Assembly: GCF_036311985.1 (NCBI RefSeq)
Contig: NZ_JAZDCJ010000016.1
Length of the DNA stretch: 64,000 bases
Origin: JAZDCJ01 sp036311985
GTDB lineage: Bacteria > Actinomycetota > Actinomycetes > Actinomycetales > Micrococcaceae
Reading direction: 5' to 3' (one strand)
Shown here: positions 43,132 through 51,729 of the stretch, piece by piece
How positions within the stretch are numbered: position 1 is the stretch's first letter
Layout of the letters: every line of letters starts with the position of its first letter
The notes under the pieces: generated by a model
Databases searched by the model: none
What the model was told of the DNA's origin: nothing
The model's input: only the letters and a program-made list of their open reading frames with translations
Translations under genes and position numbers: made by a program

Positions 43132-43182
43132 GCGGAAGGACCTCTCTCTACCGTGGGGTGTTCTCGTCGAAACGGGCCGCGG

Positions 43183-44262
43183 TCAGCTGCCGACCTCGGC
43201 GCCCAGCTGGACGACGTCGCCGCCGATGAGCCGGACCTGCTCGTCGCTGCCCTCCGCCGGCACGTACATCACCAGCGACTCACCATACGTGATCACGGCC
43301 TGGTCCTTGGTGCTGGAGGCACCGGCGAGCTTGGCGCTGGCCTCGTCCAGCGACACCGTGCCGCCGTCCTCCTTGGGCTCGGCGGTCATCGTGCTCGTGA
43401 CGTAGACGCTGACGATCGCCCCGCCGTCGGGAGTGGAGGAAGCCGTGATCGAGTCCCGGTCGACGCTGCGGGCGTACGTGATCCGGGCATCGTCGTTGTC
43501 CTCGGCCACCTCGGTCTGCGCCAGGTGCGTTGCGTCGATGAAGACGCTCTTGGCGAACGAGGGCGCGTGCTGGTTCTCCGCATTGTCCAGGACCCTGGCG
43601 ATCCTGTCGGCCGTCTGGGCCGGGGTCATGACGAGGCCGGCGGCGTCCAGGGGAAGGGTCGCGATGGACGGATCGCCCACGGCGATGCCCGGGAACTCCG
43701 ACCCCGGGAGCATGGACACGGCGGAGACGACCTTGTAGTTCTCGCGCGGCGACTCCTGCCGCAGGGTCAGCACCTGCGGGACCGTGGCGTCCTGGCCCTG
43801 CGTGACGACCGTGACCGTGCGCGGCCAATCCGTGCTCGTCGTGACCGCCGCCGAGAGGACGGGGCCGGCCGCCACCGGGACCGGCGCCGCAATGTCCACC
43901 CCGTCGGAGCGGTGCTCGTAGTTGGTCTTCCGCAGCTCCAGCGCCCGGCCCGCGAAGCGTCCCGAGAGGTCCTTGGAGTCCTGGGACTTGTCCCCGGTCG
44001 CGGCGGCTCCCTCCACGGACTCGAGGATGCGCTCGAGCTGCGTCTCCAGGAGCACGGCAGGGACGGCCGGTTCGCTCCCCGGATCGGCGGGGGTGGTTCC
44101 CTCCGGCGAGGCGTCGCCGTCCGTCGGCTCGGATGGATCGGCGCCTTCCGAGGCGGGGGCGCTCTCGGAGGCCGCTTCCGAGGGGCTCGGCGTGGCGGAG
44201 GCCGGCGCGGCCGGCAGCAGCGCCATCAGCGCGGCGGCCGCGACGGCGGCGAGGCGGCGCAC
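43183..44262 (-). CDS. Secreted protein of unknown function
   Basis: About 359 residues. The start is uncertain: a GTG at 44262 gives a clean signal peptide (VRRLAAVAAAALMALLPAAPASA) but has no clear ribosome-binding site. The mature protein begins with a Ser/Glu/Pro-rich disordered stretch of about 60 residues, then a folded region containing many short beta segments (VTVVTQGQDATVPQVLTLRQE, VFIDATHLAQTEVAEDN). No family is recognised. It probably pairs with the membrane protein gene just upstream (44409-45065), as the two are on the same strand 146 bp apart. Confidence 0.65.
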   Translation of the reverse strand: MRRLAAVAAAALMALLPAAPASATPSPSEAASESAPASEGADPSEPTDGDASPEGTTPADPGSEPAVPAVLLETQLERILESVEGAAATGDKSQDSKDLSGRFAGRALELRKTNYEHRSDGVDIAAPVPVAAGPVLSAAVTTSTDWPRTVTVVTQGQDATVPQVLTLRQESPRENYKVVSAVSMLPGSEFPGIAVGDPSIATLPLDAAGLVMTPAQTADRIARVLDNAENQHAPSFAKSVFIDATHLAQTEVAEDNDDARITYARSVDRDSITASSTPDGGAIVSVYVTSTMTAEPKEDGGTVSLDEASAKLAGASSTKDQAVITYGESLVMYVPAEGSDEQVRLIGGDVVQLGAEVGS

Positions 44263-44408
44263 GGGCCGTGCGGGGGCGGCGGCGGAGGTGCGTTCGGTCT
44301 GGGCCGTCGTTGCAGCCCCGGCCCGCTGCGGGGCCCCGCCCTGACCGGTCGGCGCGGCGGGCCGGGCAGGGTCACCCCCACCGCGTCCGTCCCAGCTAGA
44401 GCGGCCCG

Positions 44409-45065
44409 CTACTGCCCCCCCCCGCGATGGGTAAAAGCTGTGTCCCAGGCCTGGCCACCCCGACCGCGTCCGCCCCGGCCGGCGCGGACGGCCAGCGCCA
44501 GCCCGAGCACGATCAGCAGGGCCCCGGCGATGATCGCCGGCACGGCGAAGGGCGTGCTCGCGTCGTTCGGCCACGTGACGGTGATGGTCGCCGGTGCGGG
44601 CTCCGTGCCGTCGGCGGACAGCAGGAGGGACCAGTCGCCCTCCGCGGGCTCGGTCCAGCGGTGGACCAGCTGGCCGTCGGCCGTTTCAGTGGCGACCCAG
44701 AGATCGGAGCCGGCGGGATTCGGGACCTCGGCCTCTCCGTCGACGTACTCGGCGTTGAGGATCCATTCCTCGGCGTCCACGCCGGAGACGACGTTGTGCC
44801 GCGCGTCCCCCACCCACGCCTCGACGTCGCCGCTGCGGCCCAGCGCCGCGGTGAACTCGCCGCTCGACTCGATGGTGATGTCCACCGCATCGGCGTGGAC
44901 CTCGCCGACCGCGGGCTCGATGACCGTCAGCGGAGCGTCCTGCAACGGGGCGGAGAGGGTCGCTGTCGCGATTTCCGGCGGCGCCCAGAAGGTCTTCTGG
45001 CCGATGCCGACGAGGAGGGCGGCGGCACCCAGCAGGAGCGCCACCACGGCTGACAAAATACGCAC
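44409..45065 (-). CDS. Membrane-anchored protein of unknown function
   Basis: 218 residues. An N-terminal membrane helix (ILSAVVALLLGAAALLVGI), an extracellular domain of ~150 residues (FTAALGRSGDVEAWVGDA, ATETADGQLVHRW) and a C-terminal membrane helix (PAIIAGALLIVLGLALAV) followed by a Gly/Arg tail. The GTG at 45065 follows AGGTG. A run of nine C (44415-44423) lies in its last codons. No family recognised; probably in an operon with the secreted protein downstream. Confidence 0.7.
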   Translation of the reverse strand: MRILSAVVALLLGAAALLVGIGQKTFWAPPEIATATLSAPLQDAPLTVIEPAVGEVHADAVDITIESSGEFTAALGRSGDVEAWVGDARHNVVSGVDAEEWILNAEYVDGEAEVPNPAGSDLWVATETADGQLVHRWTEPAEGDWSLLLSADGTEPAPATITVTWPNDASTPFAVPAIIAGALLIVLGLALAVRAGRGGRGRGGQAWDTAFTHRGGGQ

Positions 45066-45141
45066 TGAACTACACCTAACGGAAGGGGTCGATGAACGGC
45101 CACGACGCCGCGGTGGGCACACGGGTGCGCACCGCCGCTTC

Positions 45142-45159
45142 CCAATGATAACGAATTGG
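45142..45159. promoter_or_regulatory. AT-rich inverted repeat between divergent genes
   Basis: CCAAT-GATAACGA-ATTGG, an 18-bp inverted repeat in an otherwise GC-rich divergent promoter region, about 80 bp upstream of the membrane protein gene and 70 bp upstream of the AI-2E permease gene. On the minus strand TATCAT could serve as a -10. A regulator site is plausible; the protein is unknown. Confidence 0.45.
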
Positions 45160-45228
45160 TTACCGCAGCGGTTCCCCGCTGTGTCCCGAACCACGGGGGA
45201 AGCCCCGGCGGGCCGGTAGGCTCGACCC

Positions 45229-46560
45229 GTGACGAAGGACGAGAAGGACAACTCCCCCGGGGCCTCCCTGCCGCCGGAGCCGGTCGCGGCCGGGGGCGGC
45301 GGCGAACCGGCCACGACCCACCAGCCCCCCGTCGAGCCGGCGCCGCAGGAGGCGCCCCTCCGGACGGCAAGCGGCACTCCGGCGACGCCCGCAGCCGTCG
45401 CGGCCGCGCCGGCGGGGCTGCGCGACCGCGTCCGCCGCCTCCTGGCGCTGCCACCGCGATACCCGCACTACGACATGCCCCCGGAGCCGGAGGGCGACGA
45501 ACCGGAACGCCAACTGGGGTCCGCGACGCTCCGCCACCCGGTCCAGACGGGCTTCATGGGCACCGTCGGCGTGGGGCTCGCCCTGCTCGGGTACTTCGTC
45601 CTGACCAACGTCGGGCCGCTCCTCGTGTGGATCTCCCTCGCGCTCTTCATCGCCCTGGGCCTGGATCCGATCGTCCGCTGGCTCGAGAAGCGCGGCGCCC
45701 CCCGGCCGCTGGGCGTCGTCGCCGCCGTGCTGCTCCTGGCGGCGGCCTTCGCGGCCGTCTTCGCGACGCTCATCCCGACCATGGTCGACCAGACTGCCCA
45801 GTTCGTCGCCCGGGCCCCCGGATTCGTCGACGACTTCCTGAATTCCGAGTTCTTCCTCACCGCGGACCAGCAGTTCCAGGTCAGGGACCGGCTCGAGGAG
45901 GAGGTCAACAAGTTCTTCTCCAATCCGGACAACGTGGGCGGGCTCTTCGGCGGCGTCATCGGGGCCGGTACCGTCATCGCGCAGGGCATGTTCGGGGCGC
46001 TGACCGTCCTGGTCCTCGCCGTGTACTTCCTGGCCTCGCTCCCCGCGATCAAGGTCTGGGCCTACCGCCTCGCGCCGCGCTCGAAGCGGAACCGCGTCCA
46101 GGCCCTCTCGGAACAGATCACCAACAGCGTCGGCAACTACGTGATCGGCCAGGCGTTCGTGGCGCTCGCGAACGCCACCTACGCCTTCATCCTCATGAGC
46201 ATCACGGACGTCCCGTTCTCGCTGCTGCTCGCCGTCGCCGTGGCCCTGCTGGCCTTCATCCCGCTCGTGGGAGCCGTCACGGCCGGGATCCTCGTCTCGC
46301 TCGTCGCCCTCACCGCGGGATGGCAGACCGCCGTGGTCTACGCCGTCTTCTACTTCGCCTACCTGCAGTTCGAGGCCTATTTCATCTCGCCGCGCGTCAT
46401 GCAGAAGGCCGTCGCCGTTCCCGGAGCCGTTGCCGTCATCGCCGTCATCGCGGGCGGCGCGCTCATGGGAATCGTCGGGGCGCTCATGGCGATTCCCCTC
46501 GCGGCGGCGTCGATGCTCCTGCTGCGCGAGGTCTTCATCGCCCGGCAGGACCGCCTCTGA
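45229..46560 (+). CDS. AI-2E family (TqsA/PerM-type) transporter
   Basis: 443 residues: a ~100-residue Pro/Ala-rich cytoplasmic N terminus, then about eight membrane segments with PerM-type motifs (GPLLVWISLALFIALGLDPIVRWLEKRG, AYFISPRVMQKAV, GGALMGIVGALMAIPLAAA). This family includes AI-2 exporters and Na+/H+ antiporters; the substrate cannot be assigned. The GTG at 45229 is the start. Confidence 0.85.
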   Translation: MTKDEKDNSPGASLPPEPVAAGGGGEPATTHQPPVEPAPQEAPLRTASGTPATPAAVAAAPAGLRDRVRRLLALPPRYPHYDMPPEPEGDEPERQLGSATLRHPVQTGFMGTVGVGLALLGYFVLTNVGPLLVWISLALFIALGLDPIVRWLEKRGAPRPLGVVAAVLLLAAAFAAVFATLIPTMVDQTAQFVARAPGFVDDFLNSEFFLTADQQFQVRDRLEEEVNKFFSNPDNVGGLFGGVIGAGTVIAQGMFGALTVLVLAVYFLASLPAIKVWAYRLAPRSKRNRVQALSEQITNSVGNYVIGQAFVALANATYAFILMSITDVPFSLLLAVAVALLAFIPLVGAVTAGILVSLVALTAGWQTAVVYAVFYFAYLQFEAYFISPRVMQKAVAVPGAVAVIAVIAGGALMGIVGALMAIPLAAASMLLLREVFIARQDRL

Positions 46561-46561
46561 T

Positions 46562-46596
46562 CCCGGGCCGCGCCACGGCGAACCCGCCGGCCCGGG
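46562..46596. terminator. Hairpin between convergent genes
   Basis: CCCGGGCCG (46562-46570) and CGGCCCGGG (46588-46596) form a 9-bp stem with a 17-base loop right after the AI-2E permease stop and just beyond the stop of the convergent small gene. It probably ends both transcripts. Confidence 0.5.
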
Positions 46597-46609
46597 CGCG
46601 GAAGCCCGG

Positions 46610-46951
46610 CTAGTAGCCGGCTCCCGTCTGGCGCGTCGCCCAACAATGCGTGTGCCAATGCCGCCGATCGGCCGCCGCGCGATCGTCGCCCCGCCAGTCG
46701 TCCGCACGCCAGGCGACCAGATGCGCCGTCCCGGGCGGGATGGCACGGTGGCACCCGGGACACGTGTAGTCCTTGCCGGCGCGCGCCGGAGCGATCGAGC
46801 GCACGTGCCACTGCCCGTCCCGTCCCGACTGGAGCTGCGGCAGGCCGTAGCGCGAGCGCTCGAGTGGCGCCCCGGCGTCGTCCTCCGCCCTGGCCCACTT
46901 GTTGCCCGCGCGTCCGGACGCGGAGCGGCGCGGTCGATTGGAGCGGGGCAT
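46610..46951 (-). CDS. Small zinc-finger-like conserved protein
   Basis: 113 residues. A very basic N terminus (PRSNRPRRSASGRAG) is followed by RYGLPQLQSGRDGQWHVRS and a likely metal site: CPGC plus HWHTHCW near the C terminus. Homologous actinobacterial proteins are often labelled ATP/GTP-binding without evidence. It is divergent from nucS (58 bp between starts). The ATG at 46951 is chosen over 46969 since it begins the conserved basic segment after TAGGGG. Function unknown; nucleic-acid binding is plausible from charge and the zinc-like motif. Confidence 0.7.
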   Translation of the reverse strand: MPRSNRPRRSASGRAGNKWARAEDDAGAPLERSRYGLPQLQSGRDGQWHVRSIAPARAGKDYTCPGCHRAIPPGTAHLVAWRADDWRGDDRAAADRRHWHTHCWATRQTGAGY

Positions 46952-47009
46952 GCCCCTATTGTGCAACACGGGTGCCGAAGCGCCCGCACCGAGCCGGTAG
47001 AGTGCTCGT

Positions 47010-47705
47010 GTGCGTTTAGTGATTGCCCGCTGCTCCGTGGACTACGAGGGCCGCCTCCGCGCCCACCTTCCCCTCGCGACCCGGCTCCTCATGGTCAAGG
47101 CCGACGGCTCCGTGCTCGTCCACTCCGACGGCGGCTCCTACAAGCCCCTGAACTGGATGAGCCCCCCGGCCTCCATGCGGTCCGTGCCCGCGGACGAGGA
47201 GGACGCCGCCGCCGGCGTCGCGGAGGTCTGGAACGTCCAGCACGCCAAGAGCGACGACCGCCTCGTCATCCGCATCCACGAGAAGATGCACGACTCGAGC
47301 CACGAGCTCGGGATCGATCCCGGGCTCATCAAGGACGGCGTCGAGGCGGACCTCCAGCGCCTCCTGGCCGAGCAGATCGAGACCCTCGGCGCCGGGTACA
47401 CCCTGGTCCGGCGCGAATACATGACCGCGATCGGCCCCGTGGACATCCTGGCCCGTGACGCCGGCGGCGCCACGGTCGCCGTGGAGCTCAAGCGGCGCGG
47501 CGACATCGACGGCGTCGAGCAGCTCACGCGCTACCTCGAGCTGATGAACCGCGACCCCCTCCTCGCCCCCGTCCGCGGCGTCTTCGCGGCCCAGCAGATC
47601 AAGCCCCAGGCCCGCACCCTGGCCACGGACCGCGGCATCGAGTGCATCACCCTCGACTACGACGCGATGCGCGGGGTCGACGACTCCGCGTCACGCCTGT
47701 TCTAG
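47010..47705 (+). CDS. nucS: Mismatch-specific endonuclease NucS/EndoMS
   Basis: 231 residues. N-terminal DNA-binding half (ADGSVLVHSDGGSYKPLNWM) and C-terminal RecB-like nuclease: GPVDILARD and AVELKRRGDIDGVEQL supply the D-ExK catalytic residues. NucS performs non-canonical mismatch repair in Actinobacteria, which usually lack MutS/MutL. The GTG start at 47010 yields the standard VRLVIARC opening. Confidence 0.95.
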   Translation: MRLVIARCSVDYEGRLRAHLPLATRLLMVKADGSVLVHSDGGSYKPLNWMSPPASMRSVPADEEDAAAGVAEVWNVQHAKSDDRLVIRIHEKMHDSSHELGIDPGLIKDGVEADLQRLLAEQIETLGAGYTLVRREYMTAIGPVDILARDAGGATVAVELKRRGDIDGVEQLTRYLELMNRDPLLAPVRGVFAAQQIKPQARTLATDRGIECITLDYDAMRGVDDSASRLF

Positions 47706-47755
47706 GCCCGGTCCCCACCGTCAAGGCCACGGGGACCGGCCCCTATGATGGTTCC

Positions 47756-48991
47756 ATGTACTCGGACGGAAGCGCCTCCCACCGCTGGATCCCCGGCCAC
47801 ATCATCGCCGACGGCCTCGACATCCCCGACGGCGTCCTGGCCCTCGAAGGGGACCGGATCGCCTTCACCGGAACGGCCGCGGAATTCGCCGAGTGGGAGG
47901 AGCGCGAGGACTTCGAACGCGTCGACGTGCCTGCCGGCTCCCTCCTGCTGCCCGGGCTCATCGACCTGCACTGCCACGGCGCCAACGGCGGCGACTTCCC
48001 CGCGGGCGACGAGGCGGCCGCCCGGCGGGCCGTTGACTTCCTGCACCGTTCCGGGACGACGACGCTGCTCGCGAGCCTCGTGACCGCCGACCGCGCCGCG
48101 ATGCTCGATGCCGCCGGCGTGCTCGCGTCCCTCGCCGAGGAGGGGCTGCTCGCCGGCGTCCACTCCGAGGGCCCCTACGTCTCCACGGTCCGCTGCGGCG
48201 CCCAGGATCCCGCCCACATCTCCGAGCCGGAGCCGGACTTCGTGGACGAACTCGTCGAGGCGGCGCGCGGCCAGCTGCGGACCATGACGTACGCGCCCGA
48301 GCTCGACGGCGCCGATGCCCTCGTCGAGCAGCTCGCCTCCCACGGCGTCGTCCCCTCCCTCGGGCACACCGACGCCGATGCCGCGACGACGGCGGCGTCC
48401 CTGCGGCTCGCCGCCGAGGAGCTCTCCTCGGCGGGATTCGACGGCTACACCGAGAAGCCGACGGTGACCCACTTGTTCAACGGCATGCCGCCGCTGCACC
48501 ACCGCTCCCCCGGCCCCGTCGCGGCGTGCCTCGAAGCAGCCGCGGCCGGGGGCGCCGTCGTCGAGCTCATCGCCGACGGCGTGCACCTGGCCCCGGACAC
48601 GGTACGCACCGTGTTCTCCCTGCTCGGGGCCCAGAACATCGCGCTCGTGACCGACTCCATGTCCGCCGCCGGACTCCCGGACGGCGACTACGAGCTGGGT
48701 CCGCAGCAGGTCAGCGTCCGCGGCGGCGAGGCACGGCTGGGCGCCGGCGGCTCCCTCGCCGGCGGGACCGCCACGATGCTCGACGTCCTGCGCTCCACCG
48801 TGGCGGCCGGCGTCCCGCTGCAGGTCGCCGTCGTCTCCGCGACGTCCGTCCCGGCCGCCGTCCTGGGCCTGGCGGACGAGGCGGGCTCCCTCCACCAGGG
48901 ATTCAGCGCCGACGTGCTGGTGCTCGATCCCGGACTCGGACTCCTGGGCGTCTACCGCCAGGGGCGCCGGCTCGACCCCCTCGGGGACTGA
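47756..48991 (+). CDS. nagA: N-acetylglucosamine-6-phosphate deacetylase
   Basis: 411 residues. An amidohydrolase: DLHCHGANG (HxH), GVHSEGPYV (metal Glu), SLGHTDADA, THLFNGMPPLHHR and VTDSMSAAG with the catalytic Asp. It converts GlcNAc-6-P to glucosamine-6-P in amino-sugar recycling. The ATG at 47756 is the likely start; 50 bp after nucS, so possibly co-transcribed. Confidence 0.93.
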   Translation: MYSDGSASHRWIPGHIIADGLDIPDGVLALEGDRIAFTGTAAEFAEWEEREDFERVDVPAGSLLLPGLIDLHCHGANGGDFPAGDEAAARRAVDFLHRSGTTTLLASLVTADRAAMLDAAGVLASLAEEGLLAGVHSEGPYVSTVRCGAQDPAHISEPEPDFVDELVEAARGQLRTMTYAPELDGADALVEQLASHGVVPSLGHTDADAATTAASLRLAAEELSSAGFDGYTEKPTVTHLFNGMPPLHHRSPGPVAACLEAAAAGGAVVELIADGVHLAPDTVRTVFSLLGAQNIALVTDSMSAAGLPDGDYELGPQQVSVRGGEARLGAGGSLAGGTATMLDVLRSTVAAGVPLQVAVVSATSVPAAVLGLADEAGSLHQGFSADVLVLDPGLGLLGVYRQGRRLDPLGD

Positions 48992-48999
48992 CGCCCCGC

Positions 49000-49224
49000 A
49001 CCGACGTGAAACCGGACATTCACGAAACGTTGGCCTAAAACCGTTGCCTAGCCAACGCCGGTATGTGATGCTGGACTCAGTCTTTGTGTTGGTGTTTGTC
49101 ATACCCGCAAAGCAGGTTGCGGGTGTGGAAGCCGCGGCTCCGGCCGCCGGGTTCCTCGCATCGGTACCACCCGGCCGGAGTGAGGTGCTTCGGCCGTACG
49201 CGCTACACCGTAGGAGAAACACGC
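49000..49224 (+). promoter_or_regulatory. Structured 5' leader of the cold-shock gene
   Basis: About 200 bases of non-coding leader. Two strong hairpins: ACCCGCAA-AGCAGG-TTGCGGGT (49103-49124, 8-bp stem, 6-base loop), and CTCCGGCCG (49138-49146) pairing with CGGCCGGAG (49172-49180). A long folded leader is the hallmark of csp genes whose mRNA structure responds to temperature; the sequence differs from the E. coli cspA leader, so the mechanism is inferred. Confidence 0.55.
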
Positions 49225-49428
49225 ATGGCACAGGGAACCGTCAAGTGGTTCAATGCCGAAAAGGGCTTCGGATTCATCACGCCGGACGGCGCCAAGGACG
49301 ACGTCTTTGTGCACTATTCGGAGATCCAGTCGAACGGCTTCCGCACGCTCGAGGAGAACCAGCGGGTCCAGTTCGAGATCGGCGAGGGCGCCAAGGGGCC
49401 GCAGGCCACCGGCGTCTCGGCGCTCTAG
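49225..49428 (+). CDS. Cold-shock protein (CspA family)
   Basis: 67 residues, the usual size. One OB fold with RNP1 KGFGFI and RNP2 VFVHYS; starts MAQGTVKWFNAEKGF. It binds single-stranded RNA/DNA as a chaperone. The ATG at 49225 follows TAGGAGAAAC. Transcription starts somewhere in the ~200-bp leader and ends in the strong hairpin just after the gene. Confidence 0.96.
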   Translation: MAQGTVKWFNAEKGFGFITPDGAKDDVFVHYSEIQSNGFRTLEENQRVQFEIGEGAKGPQATGVSAL

Positions 49429-49451
49429 ACCGGACCGCAGCTCCGCCAACG

Positions 49452-49487
49452 CCAAGGGGCGCCACCTGTGAAGGTGGCGCCCCTTGG
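49452..49487. terminator. Strong bidirectional terminator
   Basis: A perfect 15-bp stem: CCAAGGGGCGCCACC, loop TGTGAA, GGTGGCGCCCCTTGG. It can be extended by AACGC/GCGTT across one bulge. It lies between the convergent csp gene and the DUF2550/ATP synthase operon and should stop transcription from both sides. Confidence 0.85.
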
Positions 49488-49491
49488 TGCG

Positions 49492-49923
49492 TTAACGCCA
49501 GGTCCCGACCCCGACGACGGGACCGGCCTCGAGCCATGAACTGAGGCCCGTGTACGCGCCGTAGTCCATCGCCAGCAGGACGCTCTCGCCGCGGTAGTCG
49601 AGCGTGACGACGACGCTGCCAGGCTGGATCCGACCGGACTCCTCGTCCAGCGGATCGCGCCAGCCCCTGAGCTCCAGCGACGAACGGAGGAACCGGCGCC
49701 GCGGCACCGGGGAAACGGAGAAGAGCCGCAGGAACTCCAAGTGGTTCTCCCCGTAACGACAAACCCCCATCATCCACCGCCCGGAGGCGGTGGAGATGGA
49801 GGCGTCGAACGTGCCCAGGGCGCGCCGCAGCTGGAAGCGGCGCAGCCCCATGGCGCCGAGGGCCATCAGGATCAGCAGCAGGGCTGCGGCCAGGATGGCG
49901 AACGGGAGGCCGACGTCGTTCAA
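49492..49923 (-). CDS. DUF2550-family membrane protein
   Basis: 143 residues. One N-terminal membrane helix (LPFAILAAALLLILMALGAM), then a soluble part with GRWMMGVCRYGENHLEF and LDYRGESVLLAMDYGAY. It is the usual actinobacterial neighbour after atpC, 7 bp downstream of it; the function is unknown. It probably belongs to the end of the ATP synthase operon. Confidence 0.85.
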   Translation of the reverse strand: MNDVGLPFAILAAALLLILMALGAMGLRRFQLRRALGTFDASISTASGRWMMGVCRYGENHLEFLRLFSVSPVPRRRFLRSSLELRGWRDPLDEESGRIQPGSVVVTLDYRGESVLLAMDYGAYTGLSSWLEAGPVVGVGTWR

Positions 49924-49930
49924 GGCAGGA

Positions 49931-50215
49931 CTATCGGTTTCCTGCCGTGGCGGACTCGTCGATCTGCGCGTTGTCGGCGACGATCACCACGCGGTCCTTG
50001 TCGACGGAGAAGAATCCCCCGTCGGCGTTGACCACGATGCGGGCACCCTGGACGGGCTGGATCTCGAGGACCCCTTCCGCCAGGATCGCGAGCACCGGGG
50101 TGTGGCCCGGCAGCACGCCGATCTCGCCGTCGCTGGTGCGTGCCTTGACCATGGTCGCCGCCCCGGACCACACGAAGTGGTCCGCGGCGACGATTTCGAC
50201 TTCGAGTTCGGCCAT
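49931..50215 (-). CDS. atpC: ATP synthase F1 epsilon subunit
   Basis: 94 residues. Epsilon-subunit beta sandwich (LEVEIVAADHFVWSGAATMVKART, DGEIGVLPGHTPVLAIL). The C-terminal helical hairpin is missing or very short compared with E. coli (~138), as is typical for Actinobacteria. Two bases after atpD. Confidence 0.94.
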   Translation of the reverse strand: MAELEVEIVAADHFVWSGAATMVKARTSDGEIGVLPGHTPVLAILAEGVLEIQPVQGARIVVNADGGFFSVDKDRVVIVADNAQIDESATAGNR

Positions 50216-50217
50216 GG

Positions 50218-51678
50218 CTACTTGGTCTGTTCCTGGATCTTGGCCCAGGCCCGCTCGACGTCGTCGAGCCCGCCGATGTTGAAGAAGGCCTGTTCCGCGA
50301 CGTGGTCGAGGTCGCCGTCGCAGATGGCCTTGAAGCCCTCGATCGTGTCCTTGATGGACACGGTCGAACCCTCGACGCCGGTGAACTGCTTGGCGGTGTA
50401 GGTGTTCTGCGACAGGAACTGCTGGATGCGGCGCGCACGGGCCACGACGATCTTGTCCTCCTCGGACAGCTCGTCGACGCCGAGGATCGCGATGATGTCC
50501 TGCAGCTCCTTGTTCTTCTGCAGGATCTGCTTGACGCGCACGGCCGTGTCGTAGTGGTCCTGGCCGATGTACTGCGGGTCCAGGATGCGGGACGTCGACG
50601 TCAGCGGATCGATCGCCGGGTAGAGGCCGCGCGAGGCGATCTCACGCGAGAGCTCGGTCGTGGCGTCCAGGTGGGCGAACGTCGTGGCCGGGGCCGGGTC
50701 GGTGTAGTCGTCGGCCGGGACGTAGATGGCCTGCATCGACGTGATCGAGTGGCCCTTGGTCGACGTGATGCGCTCCTGCAGGAGGCCCATCTCGTCGGCC
50801 AGGTTCGGCTGGTAGCCCACGGCGGACGGCATGCGGCCGAGCAGGGTGGAGACCTCGGAGCCGGCCTGCGTGAACCGGAAGATGTTGTCGATGAACAACA
50901 GCACGTCCTGGTTCTGCACATCGCGGAAGTACTCCGCCATGGTCAGGGCCGACAGGGCCACGCGCAGACGCGTGCCCGGCGGCTCGTCCATCTGGCCGAA
51001 GACGAGGGCGGTGTCCTTGAGGACGCCGGCCTCCTCCATCTCGACCCAGAGGTCGTTGCCCTCGCGGGTCCGCTCGCCCACGCCGGCGAACACCGAGGTG
51101 CCGCCGAAGTTCCGGGCCACGCGGGTGATCATCTCCTGGATGAGCACCGTCTTGCCCACGCCGGCGCCGCCGAACAGGCCGATCTTGCCGCCCTTGATGT
51201 ACGGGGTCAGCAGGTCGATGGACTTGATGCCGGTCTCGAGCATCTCCGTGGAGCCCTCGAGGGTCGCGAAGGCCGGGGCCTTGCGGTGGATCGGCCAGCG
51301 CTCGGTGACCTGGAGCTCCGACTCCTCCACGTCCAGCGGCTTGCCGAGGACGTTGAAGATGTGGCCCTTGACGCCGTCGCCGACGGGGACGGAGATGGCG
51401 GAGCCCGTGTCCTGGACGACAGTGCCGCGGACGAGTCCGTCGGTGGCCTGCAGCGAGATCGCGCGGACCAGGTTGTCGCCGAGGTGCTGGCTGGTCTCGA
51501 AGGTGATGGTCTTGGTCTCACCGTTGAGCGTGATCTCGGTGGTGAGCGCGTTGTAGATTTCGGGAAGGGCGTCGGCCGGGAATTCGACGTCGACGACCGG
51601 GCCGATGACGCGCGCGATGCGGCCGGTGGCTCCCGGCGCCGCGGCGGCGGTTCCCTGCTCGTTGAGTTGGGCAGTCAT
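50218..51678 (-). CDS. atpD: ATP synthase F1 beta subunit
   Basis: 486 residues. Catalytic subunit: Walker A GGAGVGKTVLIQEM, ALVFGQMDEPPGTR, Walker B DVLLFIDNIFRF and SALGRMPSAVGY-like AKT region (LLGRMPSAVGYQP). The ATG at 51678 (TAQLNEQG) is chosen; a GTG three codons upstream is an alternative. Confidence 0.97.
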   Translation of the reverse strand: MTAQLNEQGTAAAAPGATGRIARVIGPVVDVEFPADALPEIYNALTTEITLNGETKTITFETSQHLGDNLVRAISLQATDGLVRGTVVQDTGSAISVPVGDGVKGHIFNVLGKPLDVEESELQVTERWPIHRKAPAFATLEGSTEMLETGIKSIDLLTPYIKGGKIGLFGGAGVGKTVLIQEMITRVARNFGGTSVFAGVGERTREGNDLWVEMEEAGVLKDTALVFGQMDEPPGTRLRVALSALTMAEYFRDVQNQDVLLFIDNIFRFTQAGSEVSTLLGRMPSAVGYQPNLADEMGLLQERITSTKGHSITSMQAIYVPADDYTDPAPATTFAHLDATTELSREIASRGLYPAIDPLTSTSRILDPQYIGQDHYDTAVRVKQILQKNKELQDIIAILGVDELSEEDKIVVARARRIQQFLSQNTYTAKQFTGVEGSTVSIKDTIEGFKAICDGDLDHVAEQAFFNIGGLDDVERAWAKIQEQTK

Positions 51679-51729
51679 CTCTCTCACTTCGCTTGGGTGT
51701 CTAGCGTTGGTTAGGTGTGTCGGCCGGGT

